A stretch of 64,000 nt of DNA from Agrypnia vestita (GCA_016648135.1 JADDOH010023033.1:87481-151480); one strand, 5' to 3'; shown: positions 12,651-25,151, counted from the stretch's first letter. Numbers and translations: made by a program. The notes: a model not told the origin generated them from the letters alone.

Positions 12651-14790
12651 ATCAGGCGCGACTCCTCCGTATAACTGTAATATTATTCCTCCCAAAACTT
12701 ATTGAAAACCTAAAACAACTTCTACTTATATGTATTCATCCCCATATTTCCCCCCGCTGATGAAAGAATCTCAAGTATATTCAACATTATAAAATTTTAA
12801 AGTTTTCCTTTAACAACGCGAACATGTTTAACGAAGTACACTGTTACAAATCAGAAGAGGTAAACCCTAATATCTGTACTAGCTGTAGTAGTCATCACCA
12901 ACACTGATATCCACAGAAGATGTATGTGTGTAACTGAATCAAGAATTCCTAACGTATAATTCGGTTTGCTATACGACTGGAATCCATTCAAGATCCAAAC
13001 GACTAATCTTCCTACCCTAATCTAAAAGTAATGGTCACGACGACGCATGAAGGTGAATGAAGCCAATGATTTCGTTATGCTACTATTATTTAATCTACTA
13101 AAAATCTATTTTCAATTTTTTTTTTTTTTCAAAATGTTCCAGAAGAATTCAAAAGCTCTCCTGAAAAATTGATTTTTTATTTTATTTTATCACTATTCAA
13201 CAGGATTTCTACATACACCCAATGTATAGTAAAAACAATAAATGCTTAATCAATCATAGCGTTACGACTTCTCAAAACTTGAAGAAACTCACATATCGTT
13301 AATTCCGGATTTACTTTTGTATTATTTCCAAGAAGATTGCGCCCAAAACCAAAACAACCCCAATATAGATACGTACGAAATTTGAAGTAGTGAGATGTAA
13401 ACATTTAACCATTATCAACCCCGCATGCGAACCCTATGATCATTAAAGAAGCCAACTGTCCGTCTACCATATCTCATCTCTGTAGTCAAATAAGCTGATG
13501 TTTATTTCTATTCTGCCTATAAATACGCTATATCAACGTATATTATAATATAATATTTATTAATGAAGATAAAACAATTTCAATTAACGTTGCAATGAAG
13601 CGAAACAAAGGAATATATATAAAAAAAACAAGTCCAATTTTAATTATTTGTTACTAAGAGAATATATATTGCGCCCTCCTGTTACCGCTTCCTACAGACT
13701 AATACTAGCGAAGGCTCAAAACTTTCTCTGATTTCCGCTAGATGGCGGTAGTATGACCATTTTAATTCATATGCCAGGCCGTCTTGTAAATAAAAATGGA
13801 AGTAATTTTATTCTTGTAATTCAAATCAAAATAATTTTAGATCAAAACAAGAAACTCAAATAATTATTTCGTGCAACAATACGAGTCTGTGTTTATATTA
13901 CGAACAAGTCTATCAATCCTGCATACAACAAAGAAATTATAATTAGTTTGAATAACCAGAACCGTATATAACTGTGTATAACAATTAAGAACACATTTAG
14001 ATAATTAGAATAATTAAGAACCATAATAAATCAATGAAGGAAATTATTATTTTTTTTCAATTAATTCAGCAACATTGTAGATTGACATTTTATTTTTTTA
14101 GGACAATTTTTAATATAACACCTTGACGATAAAAAGGTATCTCCGAAACATGCACGTGAAAGTTATCAAATAATATAAGTAGATTTGTAAGAATACTATA
14201 ATCAATAAATTTTTTGTGTAATTATTATCTGTAAAAATTTAGCTGAATTTAAAGATCTTTTTTTTTTCAAATATAGAAACCCTTTTTAATATCCATAAGA
14301 CAAATATATAACAAGTGTGGATTTATTTAATTTACATTAACCTTAATTTAATTAAAATTAATTTATATTAATTTTTAATTATGAAACCAGACGGATAATT
14401 ATTAAAATATTTTTCGCATTTGTATCATAAAAGTACATAACCGAAAGAGAAAAGTAAATATTATAAAACATCGGATTTATAATTTTTTTTATAAAATAAA
14501 ATATATATCAAATGTTCACATGGCAAAATCCGTTTAATATAATTCCTGTGTACCCGTATACTAAAAGTTTTCGTTTTTATATCTTCTTTTCTTTTAGATT
14601 CATATATTCTCGTGTTTATATTTTCTACTAAATTGTTATCCGGTTTTTATATTTATTTTTACTTTTATATTTTCTGCTATTATTATTAATTACTATTGCA
14701 TAACTCGTAAGCGAAAATATTTGCCACTGAACAGATTTTATCTAGCGTGGGTTAATTATTAGTTTATATTAATATAAGAAATTAAATTAA
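12651..14790. other. AT-rich sequence, nothing coding seen
   Basis: Apart from a 'CCGCTAGATGGCGGTAG' site near 13736 there is no feature I can support. That site fits the AGATGGCG core bound by insect CTCF, but the same core is common in insect repeats. Confidence 0.35.
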
Positions 14791-14809
14791 AACCGAATTT
14801 TAAGCTATC

Positions 14810-15080
14810 ATAAACCCTCCGTGGCGCGCGCTGAAATCTGTCGCGGTGATCTGCCCGTAATACAGGTGTATATTTTTGCATTTCGGGCGCCGTGCGAATC
14901 CGTTCGGCGTAGCTAACTGTCTTTTCGTACTAGCCCGAACGCGAAGGTCGAATTTGTTAAACCTTAAACGCTCAAACGTCTCGGGTCTATTCACGAACTC
15001 ACGCGGTCGGGCGAAACATGACCCGGAGGGTACTGTATGGGGAGCCGTGTCGTCGCGCGTTCTCCCATTACACAGCGCTC
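14810..15080. other. GC-rich island of unknown nature
   Basis: About 270 bp with high CpG content sits in AT-rich DNA and leads straight into the 120-bp tandem array. Overlapping open frames exist on both strands (117 aa on -, 76 aa on +), but GC-rich sequence yields these by chance and I recognise no domain. It is not 5S, 18S or 28S rRNA. It could be an undescribed repeat end or a regulatory island. Confidence 0.35.
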
Positions 15081-15433
15081 GCAAATCCCGACGGCCTAGG
15101 CCGTGACAGTGGTATACTTGCGAAAAACAAATGCAACAATTAAAACCTTTCAAATGTGATTCGTTTGAATCACAACTACATACCTGCTACACTGCGATTC
15201 GCAAATCCCGATGGCCTAGGCCGTGACAGTGGTATACTTGCGAGAAAACAAATGCAACAATTAAAACCTTTCAAACGTGAATCGTTTGAATCCTAATTAC
15301 ATATTTGTTATACTGCGATCCGCAAATCCCGATGGTCTTTTTTAGATTGTGACGGTGGCTTACTTGTGAGATCGCATTCAAACAATTATTAAAATATTTT
15401 TCAAATGTGAATCATTTGAATTCAAACCACATA
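15073..15433. repeat. 120-bp tandem repeat, three copies
   Basis: 'GCAAATCCCG' begins units at 15081, 15201 and about 15322, giving periods of 120 and 121 bp. Units 1 and 2 are almost identical through 'TGACAGTGGTATACTTGCGA' and the 'AATGCAACAATTAAAACC' block; unit 3 is diverged. Unit 1 has a 14-bp perfect palindrome ACGGCCTAGGCCGT, which is weakened in unit 2 and lost in unit 3. Confidence 0.8.
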
Positions 15434-15850
15434 AAATGAATGAGATATGAAATAAATCACATATTCTATAAAATGGAGCAATACTTTTACAAAGAAACAG
15501 GCATTCCAAAATCGAACTAATATATCACAAGGACCAAAATTACTACAATAATTTTCGTTCACAAAATATTAAATAATAAAAATGCCAACTATCTATATGA
15601 CAAACAACCTAAAGAAATTTCTAATACCTAGTATCACGTTTGTCTACAAATCTCAGTACGTGGTTCACATAAATGCTCAATCTTTTTTCTTTGATGTCAC
15701 GGACCGTGGTCCGCGATTGTTTAAATAAAACCGCTTTTATAATCAAATATTTTCTTTCATTTATAATATTAACTAAACCAAAATGATTTTTTTTTTTTTT
15801 TTTTTACTATGCAAATGAGTCCAACGAATACGCTCCTGTCTGGTCACCGG
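15434..15850. other. AT-rich spacer
   Basis: Nothing recognised, apart from a T-tract at about 15786-15805. Confidence 0.35.
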
Positions 15851-15855
15851 CACCA

Positions 15856-18800
15856 CTGTGATGAACCAGATAGATAGAGGGTCTTCCTAAAGTATTAACG
15901 ATGAATTTTGTATTAATAATTTATTTAAAATGTCGATGCTTACTCGTCGACAGTTGATATTTAATTTTAGCTATTATATTCAATTAATTTGCCAACTCCT
16001 GGCCGCGGCTAACAATGTGATGAATCCTATGGGGTGACCCGTCAAAAATACGTCGTGGCAAATAATATTAAATAATATAAATTTCATTGCAATGAATAAA
16101 GTCATTTGCCGTATGATGTTAGTGAAAATAGTTGTATGGCTCGGGTGGCAACGGCTGAGGTCGACAGATACGCTGTAGCTATAAAAGGATCGCGGAATAA
16201 AATATTATACCTTCTTGAAATATTATAAATAATGTATTCTATACAATATTAATACTCTGCCTGTGCTAACTATACATTTAACTAAAATATATATTATTAA
16301 CTGGAAATAATTATTCTGTGAAAATTGCGCTTTTGAATGCAATATTAACTAAAAATATTAACTAAAATATTTCTAACATCTTGGGTTCGCATACTATATT
16401 GAAAATACCTAATGCCCTTTGCATTTACTAAGTATATTACCTAAATAGCCACAGCTATACCATCCTGTCCGTCAGGGACTAAACATAAAACATAGTTATA
16501 TTTCTAAAAGTGCTACCTCTTACGCGACAAAAATACCTATTGCAGTCGGGCTATGAATATGAACTATTTCCGCCTCATAATGGCGCCTGGAACCAATACT
16601 AAAAACCTCACTAGAAATAATAAATGCGACTAAATCTCGATAAATACAATATATACTATTCGTAATACGTCGTTGAATTGGCACATGATTCGTCTAATGG
16701 ATGAAGGACCCCGTTGTGTATCGTAATAACTTCAAATTCTTTTATAGGAGCAGTGTGGAAACAATTGCATAATATTACGTAATAAAAACATCTAACGAAC
16801 CTAATAATCGATACATTTATGTTACAATAAAATACATACACTAGAAAGAATTCGTGTATTAGAAATAAAACATTTTCGATTTGAGACAAACCAGTAAAAT
16901 CGTTCGAACGGCGCAAAGGGAAAAATTCACACATATTAAATAACACTGAAATTAATAATTATAAACACTTTGTATTAGCAAATTCTTACCTTGAATGGTT
17001 TCGTTCTAGACGTGCATGAACCTGTTCATATTAATTGCGTGAGAAAATAATACATATATTTGCTATTTACGAAATACGACATTTTTGAAGCGAAACTTCT
17101 TTATAAATAAGTAGATAAGGTCTCGGGGATGGTTTGTTCGTAGGAATTTTATAACAGCCCGTGAGTTTATATAAAATAATAGTTTCTTTGAATGCTAAAT
17201 TTTGTTTTTTTTTAAACCCTCAGCATCTCTGCCGAGGGGGGTTGAGGCTCCGCGCCCGCCTAAACCCGGTGACCGACTTCCTAAGTGACTAAACGGCCCC
17301 CCTTGTTCCTCCGGAACTTACTGCATCCCGAGACTCTATCTCTTCTTTACGAGATGTGATCCCGTGACGCCCCTCTTTTAGGCTTATAATTGAGATGGCC
17401 GTACTCTTTTGGTACGAGTTTCTGATGATGTGTGTTGTCTTGAGGCGCCTTTCTTTTAGGCCGGTGTTTGAAGAATCATGTACCCTTTTGGTACGAATTG
17501 ATGACGACATTAGCCTCCTTTGCGGGCATAGTCAGCGATGTTACAAATTATTGTGCAATCTCATTATGCCTTTTCAGAGCGGCGTCCCACGATTCTGCAT
17601 CTTGCAACATTTACTTTGGACAAATGTTAGAGTGTTAGTAACATATTTATAATATCCCAGCTATTCCATATGAGTGAATGATTTTTATATTTATTCTGGC
17701 CCTGTCTTTCTTACAGAGGACGAAATAGAAGTTAACGTTTTCTATCAAGGTTTTACAGCATTCAAGCATGGAAATCCTTCCAAAGACAAAGGGAACCTTT
17801 TTGTTGGTTTAAGTAGTTTGCGCCAGATGAGGTTAGGTGGTCGGTTTATTGACGACCCCGAGCAACAAGGAGGACCCCGCCTTTAAGGGGCCCTGCAGGG
17901 GCTTGTGCGGGTTCCACGCCCAAGTGCCGGCAATCATCCACCCCTCAGCCAGCTAGGCTAACACAAACCAGATATCCCCAATCTTTAGTTAGATCTCCCC
18001 ATTCTGTCCTTTACTCGTCATTCTGAAGCTACTTGTTAAGCCAGATGTACCGAGGTACTCAAATCATAAAGACTTGGCTGAAGACCGGATTGCGCAATAC
18101 TTATGCAACACAATTATTATAAGGCTACTAAGCATTTCTTATAGAATTACGTGTATTCAATTATTAGTAAAAATAGTTTGAAAATCCCCATACTTTAAAA
18201 TATATTCGTTCGGAAGAATTTCTCGTACGATTTGGATTGATATCTGGTTATGCAATACATAACGCGTCGACAATATTATGAATCTATTACGCACTGCTTA
18301 TAGAGCTCCGTAAAATCAATTGTTAATACAAATGGTATGAAAATCCCCAAGCATCAAAATATATTCGTTTGGGAGATATTCCCGTACGAATTGAGCCAAG
18401 ATCACACAAGAAATCGTGATATTAATTATACATTATTGCTCCGATTTTAAATCTTCCCAAAATAAATACATTTCAATAGTGAAAATAATTAATCGATAGA
18501 TAATATAAATGTGTTCCTTAGCTGTTACACAGTGGCGGTATGATCCTCTCTGGTACTGATGAATGGTAGATTCCTCCATACGTCCGGGCAGCAACTCCGT
18601 CCGCAAATGATGTTCTGGAACTCAGGGCTCCGTCGGTAGTCTGTTGGGCAGCGCTCCCGCTCGCAAGTCTGGTCTCGAACTGAAGGGGCAGAGTATATCG
18701 TGTTCGCTCCTTTTATAGTAACGATTTCACCATACCTCTGAAATCCACGCTAGTGCAGTGACTCATCCTATGCGCGATGACCTCACCGCCGGCGCTCGCC

Positions 18801-19244
18801 ATTCAGTCATCAGAACGGGTCGCCTCCGGCTCAACCCGTCGAAGGCAAAGCGCGCCTGTAATTGGTCCGTTTCGTTAAAATAACAGTAAAGCACCCGCTA
18901 CACGCGAGACTTTCTGTTCCGATTCATAAATAATAAAGGCTCGTTCGCACCTACTCACAAGGTCGAGTCTATTAGGATTGTCATAAACAATTTTAGTTTG
19001 ACACAGAATTATATCTAAGGTATAATAAAGACCTAAGAAATATTACTTGTATAGCTGAATATTCAATATTTTGTTAGCCTCTTGTAATACATGGAATCTT
19101 GAGAAGAAATATATCAGGCTTTTACTTTTAAACGATTCAAACCAGAAGAAATATATTTTTGATGTCCATACTTGGCTTTTTTGAATATTATTATTTTAAG
19201 ATTTTCTAAATTTATTAAATCTATCTCTATGTCGACCATCACAG
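15856..19244. mobile_element. Unclassified 3.39-kb repeat element, copy 2
   Basis: This copy is nearly identical to 7345-10216 over about 2.87 kb, with the same termini (CTGTGATGA...CATCACAG). The flanking sequence differs from copy 1 immediately outside the ends, which favours transposition over a simple local duplication. The copies lie about 9.02 kb apart in direct orientation. Differences are scattered substitutions and small indels, so the insertions or duplication are fairly recent. Here two short + frames stay open (17395-17652 and 17674-17886) but show no known domain. Confidence 0.65.
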
Positions 19245-19840
19245 CTTAACTTTATGAAGGCATTTATACTATTATAGATTTAGTGATTATAGGTGCTCTT
19301 TAGGTTAATTAGCCCTGCTGAATCTTGAACCCTGGAAACGCATGATTAGGCTAAAATAAATTACTTAACAGGTACCAGCGATTTCGATAAATTTTAACTT
19401 TTTAATGTTTTATTTAATAATATGTTTAAAGTACGATATTATCTGAAGATACAAGATGCAGAAAGCAGGATCGTTGAGTATTTTGTTGTACGTTTGTTTA
19501 CCGGAATTTCGTGCATTTTCACCGGCGTAATGCAATGCGCGCACATGCATTGGGGATTCGAGACAATCACGCATCATACATAATGTTTTAGAATATTCAT
19601 CCCATGGCCGCTATTCCGTCTTCCGACAAATACTTCTTACTGTCCTCTGAAATTTCCTCTGTTCTAATTAATGGTATTTGAAAGTAGCCGATGTCTTTAA
19701 TACTGTTTTGAGTTATATAATAAGTAGTCTTATTTTAAAATAAGTATTAATGTGTAACAATTAGTTTTTTATTATTTTTAAAAAAAAAATTTTTAATTTA
19801 TTGTTTTATATTATTACGAGAACCAAAATAAGTTGCAGGC
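19245..19840. other. Mostly AT-rich; small motif-rich patch at 19490-19640
   Basis: The patch has 'TTTGTTTACCGG' (Fox-like), 'ATGCAATGCGCGCACATGCATT' style octamer-like sequence and raised GC. It could be a regulatory element but I have no further support. Confidence 0.25.
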
Positions 19841-20353
19841 TGTCAAAACTTCTCAAAATTTATCACTCGGTTATACTGACAACAATACTACGGAACACTC
19901 TGGAATCATCTAGGGTCTCTCGTAATCCCATCGCTCCACAAGTCTTTCAAAACGACTAGGCAGTTATCGTTAAATCTCGAAAGATCGAAGAAGGCATGTA
20001 TTTACGTATAAATAGAAGGGCGGTAATATCAGTCTAGGTAACGTTTAACTGAAGCAATTGCAGCAACGGAGCGAGCGCAGTGTGACCAGCGTGTATATTC
20101 CAGAGATAGTAAATAAAGGGATTACCTACCGGCAGGTGAGAAGTTTTTGTGTGCGAATGTTGAACTGAATTTTCTGGAAAGTTATCGAAGCAATAAAAAC
20201 AGATGAAATAGTGAAAATTAAGAAACAGTGTAATAATAAGTTTTTGGAATACTCTAGAAACATTTAGTTACTATGAATTTAAGAAAAGTTTGTTTAAAAA
20301 GTTTAAACTGTTTTAGTGTTTTCATTTACCTCCCAGAGCCACGTCTCGTGACA
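19841..20353 (+). mobile_element. Candidate solo LTR with core promoter
   Basis: A TATAAATAGAAGG box (20007-20019) is followed by a TCAGTC initiator (A at 20031), an AATAAA (20112-20117) and a good splice donor, CGGCAG|GTGAGA (about 20134). This is the order of U3, R and U5 in an LTR, or of a promoter and first exon. The bounds TGTCA (19841) and TGACA (20353) are an inverted 5-mer like LTR ends, but no target-site duplication flanks them. The TATA-to-initiator distance of 24 bp is short. A cellular first exon, perhaps heat-inducible (TCTGGAATCATCTAGG upstream), is the alternative. Confidence 0.35.
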
Positions 20354-22440
20354 ATATTATAATATAATGATATTAAGATATTATAACTCACATTTTGACA
20401 CCTTCCCGGTAAATTACTGATATTTCGGTATTTAATTAGTTTCCTTGATTTACTTTGAAAAATTTGCTTGCCCTAGTTATGTACCTATATGTATTTATGA
20501 TTTATATTAAAATTCTGTGCGAATTAATTTCAAGGAAAAGAACAGTATATTTCCACATAAATCTAAATTTAATACCAGTAGATTGAACTTGAAGCATACA
20601 GACACTATTCATAATCCTCATATTTACATGGTACAAATCTAAGCGTATTCCCAGTCCTTGTAGATTCGCTGGTACATTTCGCAAACTGAATAGTCTTTTC
20701 ATCAGTTTTGTTTGATCAGGTTATGATGCGGTCATCACTGGTTCATTGTTGGAGATACATGATAACAGTCAATCAAACTACAGAATGATAAACTGGTATC
20801 CAGTAGATGTCCATTGTTACGATACTGGCATCCGAGTAACAATATATTCATTGTGCACTGAACCCTATTTCAGTGGTAGTCTTGAATCAATGAAATTCTA
20901 TGAACATGCATAGTTGAAGAAGCATTATTCACAAAGATAATTCATGCTTTTTCGAATTGGCTTTGCATGGGAAAAATATTTTTTAGTAGACAGCATTCCA
21001 GCATTTCGTATTACCGAACACATCCGACTTGTCTTAGTTACCAAATCTGCCAGCCTTTTTAAAATACAATTAGTCACGAAATCCTCTGTCTTTATACACA
21101 TAATTTACAAAATTAAAAATATAGGTATTATATAGAAATTCAACGAAGCTATTAATCAGCGAGGCGGTCACTACCAAACAATAGCTATCTTTTAATATAT
21201 GCATAAAATGTAAAGCTATCTGCTATGTACCTGTATTATTTTTCCATTAATAACTTATAGGGTCGTGATAGTGATAAAGAACAAAAAAAAGAGGTTGAAT
21301 GCAATTTTCAAACAAAATTTTACGTCAGAATCTCCGGGACTAAATGGGACGCTCGGAAATAATCGAGTGAAAAAAAGTAGAGAAAGGGGAATCTACCCTT
21401 TAAAACACTCGAATGTGGCCCGGGTCCGTACAACCTGAAGTATATCATTGAAGTAAAAATAGCATAAAATTGAATAGTATATTCAGTACAACCATAAAAT
21501 ATTGGCAACATAAAATAATTTTTTTTAAATATGATGGTGTCAAAATTTACAAAAATTAACGAGCATTCTTATGAAGATATATGGATATGGAAGAAACCAA
21601 TGACCTGTGGTTTCTACTCTTTATTTATTTATTTGTACTCTAATTTTATCCTAGGACCATCTATCAGGGTCAATTACGACCTGTTGACGGTCTGTTTGTT
21701 AAAAAATAAAAATTAAATAAAAAACTATGCGCTTACAGAATAAAAGGTTTACCATTGTAATTTAAAAATTTATTTAAAGATGAAAACTTGTCATATCTAA
21801 TAATAAAATTGATAGTATAATGTTTCATCAAAACAAATTTCCTACAATTGATTTTAATATTATCTTCTAAATATAATAATTTCATTGTCTATCGTTGTCT
21901 GCTGGTAATACGCTGGAATTACAACAACAATACTGATGAGGCGCGGGCGCCCAAGTGTGATACGCGAATCAGCGTGTGGCTCAGGCAACACGCAAGGGTC
22001 ACCCCACCAAATTACACGGTCTTCACATTTTTATATTATGATATTTAGTTTTAGCTTTAAGTGAATTAAGTCAATTAAAAAAAACAAATGGTTGTCAATC
22101 CATGACTTTTCGCCTTCAAAATCCTGCAATTATTATGTCTCATGATTTTTCGCGGTTGAACGGCTAGTTAATTAAAATAGTATTCGCTTATATGCTGAAA
22201 ACTATACTATTTAGGTATAGACTTCGTTGACCTTAAAATCTGCGCACTCTTTATTTTGTATAACTTGTATAGTTAAAATACAATTCTTGATTTTATTTTC
22301 TGCACTATTTTTATTTCTCATCTATACAATACTATTCTGTAACACGCTATTCACCTAATTATCATTTTATAAATCCGTTTTACTTTAATCTATCAGTCAT
22401 TAAAAATCTGTAAATAATCTGTATGCTCAAAAATTAATTA
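20354..22440. other. AT-rich intergenic sequence
   Basis: Only short frames without domains. No RNA gene or clear repeat boundary is seen. Confidence 0.4.
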
Positions 22441-22449
22441 ATGAATGAA

Positions 22450-22800
22450 ATAGTTTTCTTCTTGTACTTTTCTTATCATATTCTGGTCGGGGGGCTATCG
22501 CTTGGGCGACGCAGCTTCCCGGGGCCACTGGTAGTTTCAGCATTCTCTGCAAAGTTTCATTAACCTTCTCCATGTTCTTCTGGTCTTCATATTCTTCTGG
22601 ATCATCCTTCTTCCCTCCGGTAATAACAAGAAAGTCTGTTTAGTTTCCCATGCCAACCTAGCTCCGATTTTTCTATTTAGAGTAGCAGCAGGTTCATCAT
22701 AATAACTTCTCGAATGATGTCATTCCTGATTTCGTATCTTAACATCACCTCTTCCTACTCCTCTTAGATATTCCTCTCTGCATCATTGGTAGTACCTACA
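22450..22800 (-). mobile_element. Weak LINE-like remnant
   Basis: The - strand gives broken frames with pieces such as 'LNRKIGARLAWETK', 'NMKTRRTWRRL' and 'YQWPREAASPKR'. These resemble the basic C-terminal end of insect LINE proteins. Stops and frameshifts interrupt it, and the evidence is only compositional. Confidence 0.3.
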
Positions 22801-22860
22801 CTTAGCATTGCAAACGAGGTAGCGTGTGTGGATATTTTAATGAAACATAATAATTTCGCA

Positions 22861-22945
22861 GTCTGTCCGTCCGTCCGAACGGCCGGAGATGGGGCTTGAA
22901 CCCCGGGCCAGCAAACCCGGACCGGCCGCTCTTGCGCATGTTGTT
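22861..22945 (-). repeat. tRNA-derived SINE head (degenerate)
   Basis: The - strand contains GGTTCAAGCCC, an exact match to the RNA polymerase III B-box consensus GGTTCRANYCC. About 35 nt upstream is an A-box-like 'ATGCGCAAGAGCGG' with one base missing. No cloverleaf acceptor stem can be drawn, so a functional tRNA is unlikely. The lower-coordinate side continues into a (GACG)n run. Confidence 0.4.
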
Positions 22946-22979
22946 ACGGCCGCCTTTAAGTGGACGGCCAAAAATATAC

Positions 22980-23055
22980 TATAAATATATACTAGGGCTT
23001 AGCAAAGACGCGAACCAATGTTCTGTAATTTTTGACGGATTACAGCTATATACAC
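22980..23055. repeat. Reverse copy of the 1676-1760 repeat
   Basis: The block 'CTAGGGCTTAGCAAAGACGC' and 'TAATTTTTGACGGATTAC' is the reverse complement of the segment at 1685-1745 with few mismatches. Confidence 0.55.
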
Positions 23056-23351
23056 TAATTTGAACACTGCACTCCACACGCTTTGAGTTATTTTGTCACT
23101 ACTTTACTTTGACTCTAACGTTGAAAGCACCAGTCTCTCAAGTGTTATTAATAGCTCTGCTCATCTCGAATCAATGTTTGCTTTAGTGTAATATAGTAAA
23201 ATATTCATGTTGCATAACAGAGCAGTTGACAAATCAATTAATAATATCATAGGATGTGGATTTATGTGGTTAGAACCAACGTTCCCTCTAATTTTTCTAT
23301 TGTGTGTGCGGATCTTCGACGCATCTGTGCAGTGGCGGTGCGATACATTTA

Positions 23352-23363
23352 CCCCCCCCCCCC
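23352..23363 (+). repeat. Poly-C tract of 12
   Basis: Twelve consecutive C residues follow a 'CAGTGGCGG' motif that resembles a hAT-type terminus. No partner terminus was found nearby. Confidence 0.6.
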
Positions 23364-24079
23364 ATGAACACACATACAATTTCTCATTTAAATGTATATT
23401 TTTAGGTTATTCATTAATCAAAGTGATTTTATATAATAATAACACTAATAAAGGCAATTTTTGAAATAAATAAAAAAGAAAAAAAATATTCGTTGATATT
23501 ATATCAAATATTAAATACTAAACATGTAGAATTTTCTTTTTTTTGTATTTAATCTATATATTTGAATGTGTTTTTTTTTTCAAAATGAAAATGTAGTATT
23601 TTCACTTTTATTCAAAATTATTCTTATAAATTTTCAACTACGTAAAGAAATCTTTCTCCGAATTTTGTCGCATTTCTATTGTACCTACTTTTTTAAACGG
23701 AATACATATACTAATAGACCGGCCCTGGGAGATTCAATGTCCCAAAGCAAAAACACTAGAAAGTAGGTAATTAATTTTATGAAAATTGCATTGTGCATGT
23801 ATCGATTCGTGCGTTCGATCAAAACTAAAATCTGGCAAAGGAAACATTATTTTATAATATTGACTGTGCAGAGGGTAAAACATGTGTGCGGAGACATTTT
23901 GGTAGGTGTGCGCGGGCACACGCGCACACCTTACAGGCAACATTGGTTAGAACTTACCTTAAATTATAACAGGATTTTCTCCCTAATGGATTTACCTCGC
24001 ATTCAAAGACTATCTTCCCCGCTTTATCCGCCCACTTGCCGAAAAAACATCCGCGTAATCATCTACTTATCTCAGTTAC

Positions 24080-24310
24080 CTCTTACAAATTGATAAGGAG
24101 GTGTTACGTCACCCGTTGTTTATCTGTGCCCATTAAGATGCTGCGCGGCATCCCCGCGAGGGCGGGGGAGGTATTTACATGACAAGTGCACCCCTTTGTC
24201 TCCGAATAGGGCCCATTTATGTGTGAATGGAACGCTAATGTGCCGCCGGGTGCCCTCCGAGCCTGCGCCCGGTGCAAGGTAAGGCTCTCGGGGAAGGCTC
24301 GATTAATGTA
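24080..24310. promoter_or_regulatory. Candidate upstream enhancer island
   Basis: This GC-rich stretch in AT-rich DNA lies about 6.3 kb upstream of the Sox promoter. It contains a GATA core within AATTGATAAGGAGG (24088-24101), a TTACGTCA CRE-like site (24104-24111), TGTTTAT (Fox-like, 24117), ACAAGTGC (NK2-like, 24182), CTTTGT (SOX/TCF-like, 24194), and homeodomain-type GCTAATG and GATTAATG. The first 14-mer recurs exactly in the intronic island at 36305-36318. Function is inferred from motifs and composition only. Confidence 0.4.
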
Positions 24311-24527
24311 TAAGTAAGTACCTACTGCATGACACAACAGTACAGGAGAATCGAATCAAAACAACTAGAAGAATTTTTTTTAATGCGCGTGTCTTTCAGC
24401 AGTATATTTTCATAACGAGTGGATTACACAACCCTGGGAGACTGAACCTTAAGTATAAAAATTATAATTTTTTATAAAGAGATAATTAATTCTTTTTTTT
24501 ATTGACACTTATCAGTCATGTTCATTT

Positions 24528-24570
24528 CGGGAAAAATTTCATCTCCGAGACTGAGATGAAATTTTTCCCG
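24528..24570. repeat. Perfect 18-bp inverted repeat (hairpin)
   Basis: The arms 24528-24545 and 24553-24570 are exact reverse complements (CGGGAAAAATTTCATCTC) with a 7-nt loop. The hairpin lies about 110 bp before a LINE remnant. Confidence 0.9.
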
Positions 24571-24677
24571 GTGCACGTTTGTCCGAGTTAGAAAGGTGAT
24601 GTACTTATTTAGAAATTAAACATCTAAAAAGTGGCAACTCGTTTTATTTGAATCAGCAAATATCATGAAGTTTATTA

Positions 24678-25151
24678 GTACACAATACTATGATCCTCCC
24701 GCACATAGATTATTGTTCCAGTATATTATTTACAAGCAACGAAGGAATGCTAAAGAAACTACAAATAGTACAAAGCAAAGCGATGCGCATAATACTGAAG
24801 TGTAATAGGAGAACTAAAATAACAAAAATGTTGAATGCCCTAGGACTGGAAATCATAAATCAAAGAATAATATATAATGTAATGGTGCAAATATTTAAAA
24901 TTAAACATGGATTAGTACCCAAATACTTTGATGACAGGATTAAGATGAATAAAGATTTTCATTCCTACAATACAAGAGGAAGCGACAACATAAGACTACC
25001 AAAGAAAAAGAAAAACACCTCACAAAATTGTATGATGTATAAAGGTTAAAGGTATAAAAATCTTCGATAACCTGGCAAAGGAAATTCAAAACATGGAGAA
25101 TATAAGGAGGTTTAAACTGGAGTGCAAAAAATTTAATTTTAAAAACTTTTA
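24678..25151 (+). mobile_element. LINE remnant, RT C-terminal region (CR1/Jockey-like)
   Basis: The frame from about 24678 reads 'LPHIDYCSSILF', 'LKKLQIVQSKAMRIIL', 'LEIINQRIIYNVMVQIFKI', 'LVPKYF' and 'YNTRG'. This is the standard layout after the RT domain in CR1/Jockey-type non-LTR elements. Near 25045 the frame shifts, and the sequence continues as 'IFDNLAKEIQNMENIRRFK' to a stop at about 25151, the usual end of these ORF2 proteins. The catalytic part is missing and the frameshift shows it is dead. Confidence 0.75.

Noticed and set aside
13736..13752. CTCF insulator site
   Set aside because: The core fits, but similar cores are frequent in insect repeats and there is no other support, so it was kept only as a remark.
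14800..15153. 117-residue - frame and 76-residue + frame
   Set aside because: No domain or splice context; the frames run into the 120-bp tandem repeat, so GC-rich chance frames are more likely.
15073..15433. CRISPR-like array
   Set aside because: Only three 120-bp units, no short direct repeats with unique spacers, and a eukaryotic context.
7345..19244. Simple local segmental duplication as the source of the 2.87-kb identity
   Set aside because: Both copies end at the same inverted termini and the flanks differ at once, which fits transposition better; it is not fully excluded.
23352..23363. Poly-C tract as a meaningful element end
   Set aside because: Homopolymers are prone to slippage and assembly error, and no partner terminus for the adjacent CAGTGGCGG was found.
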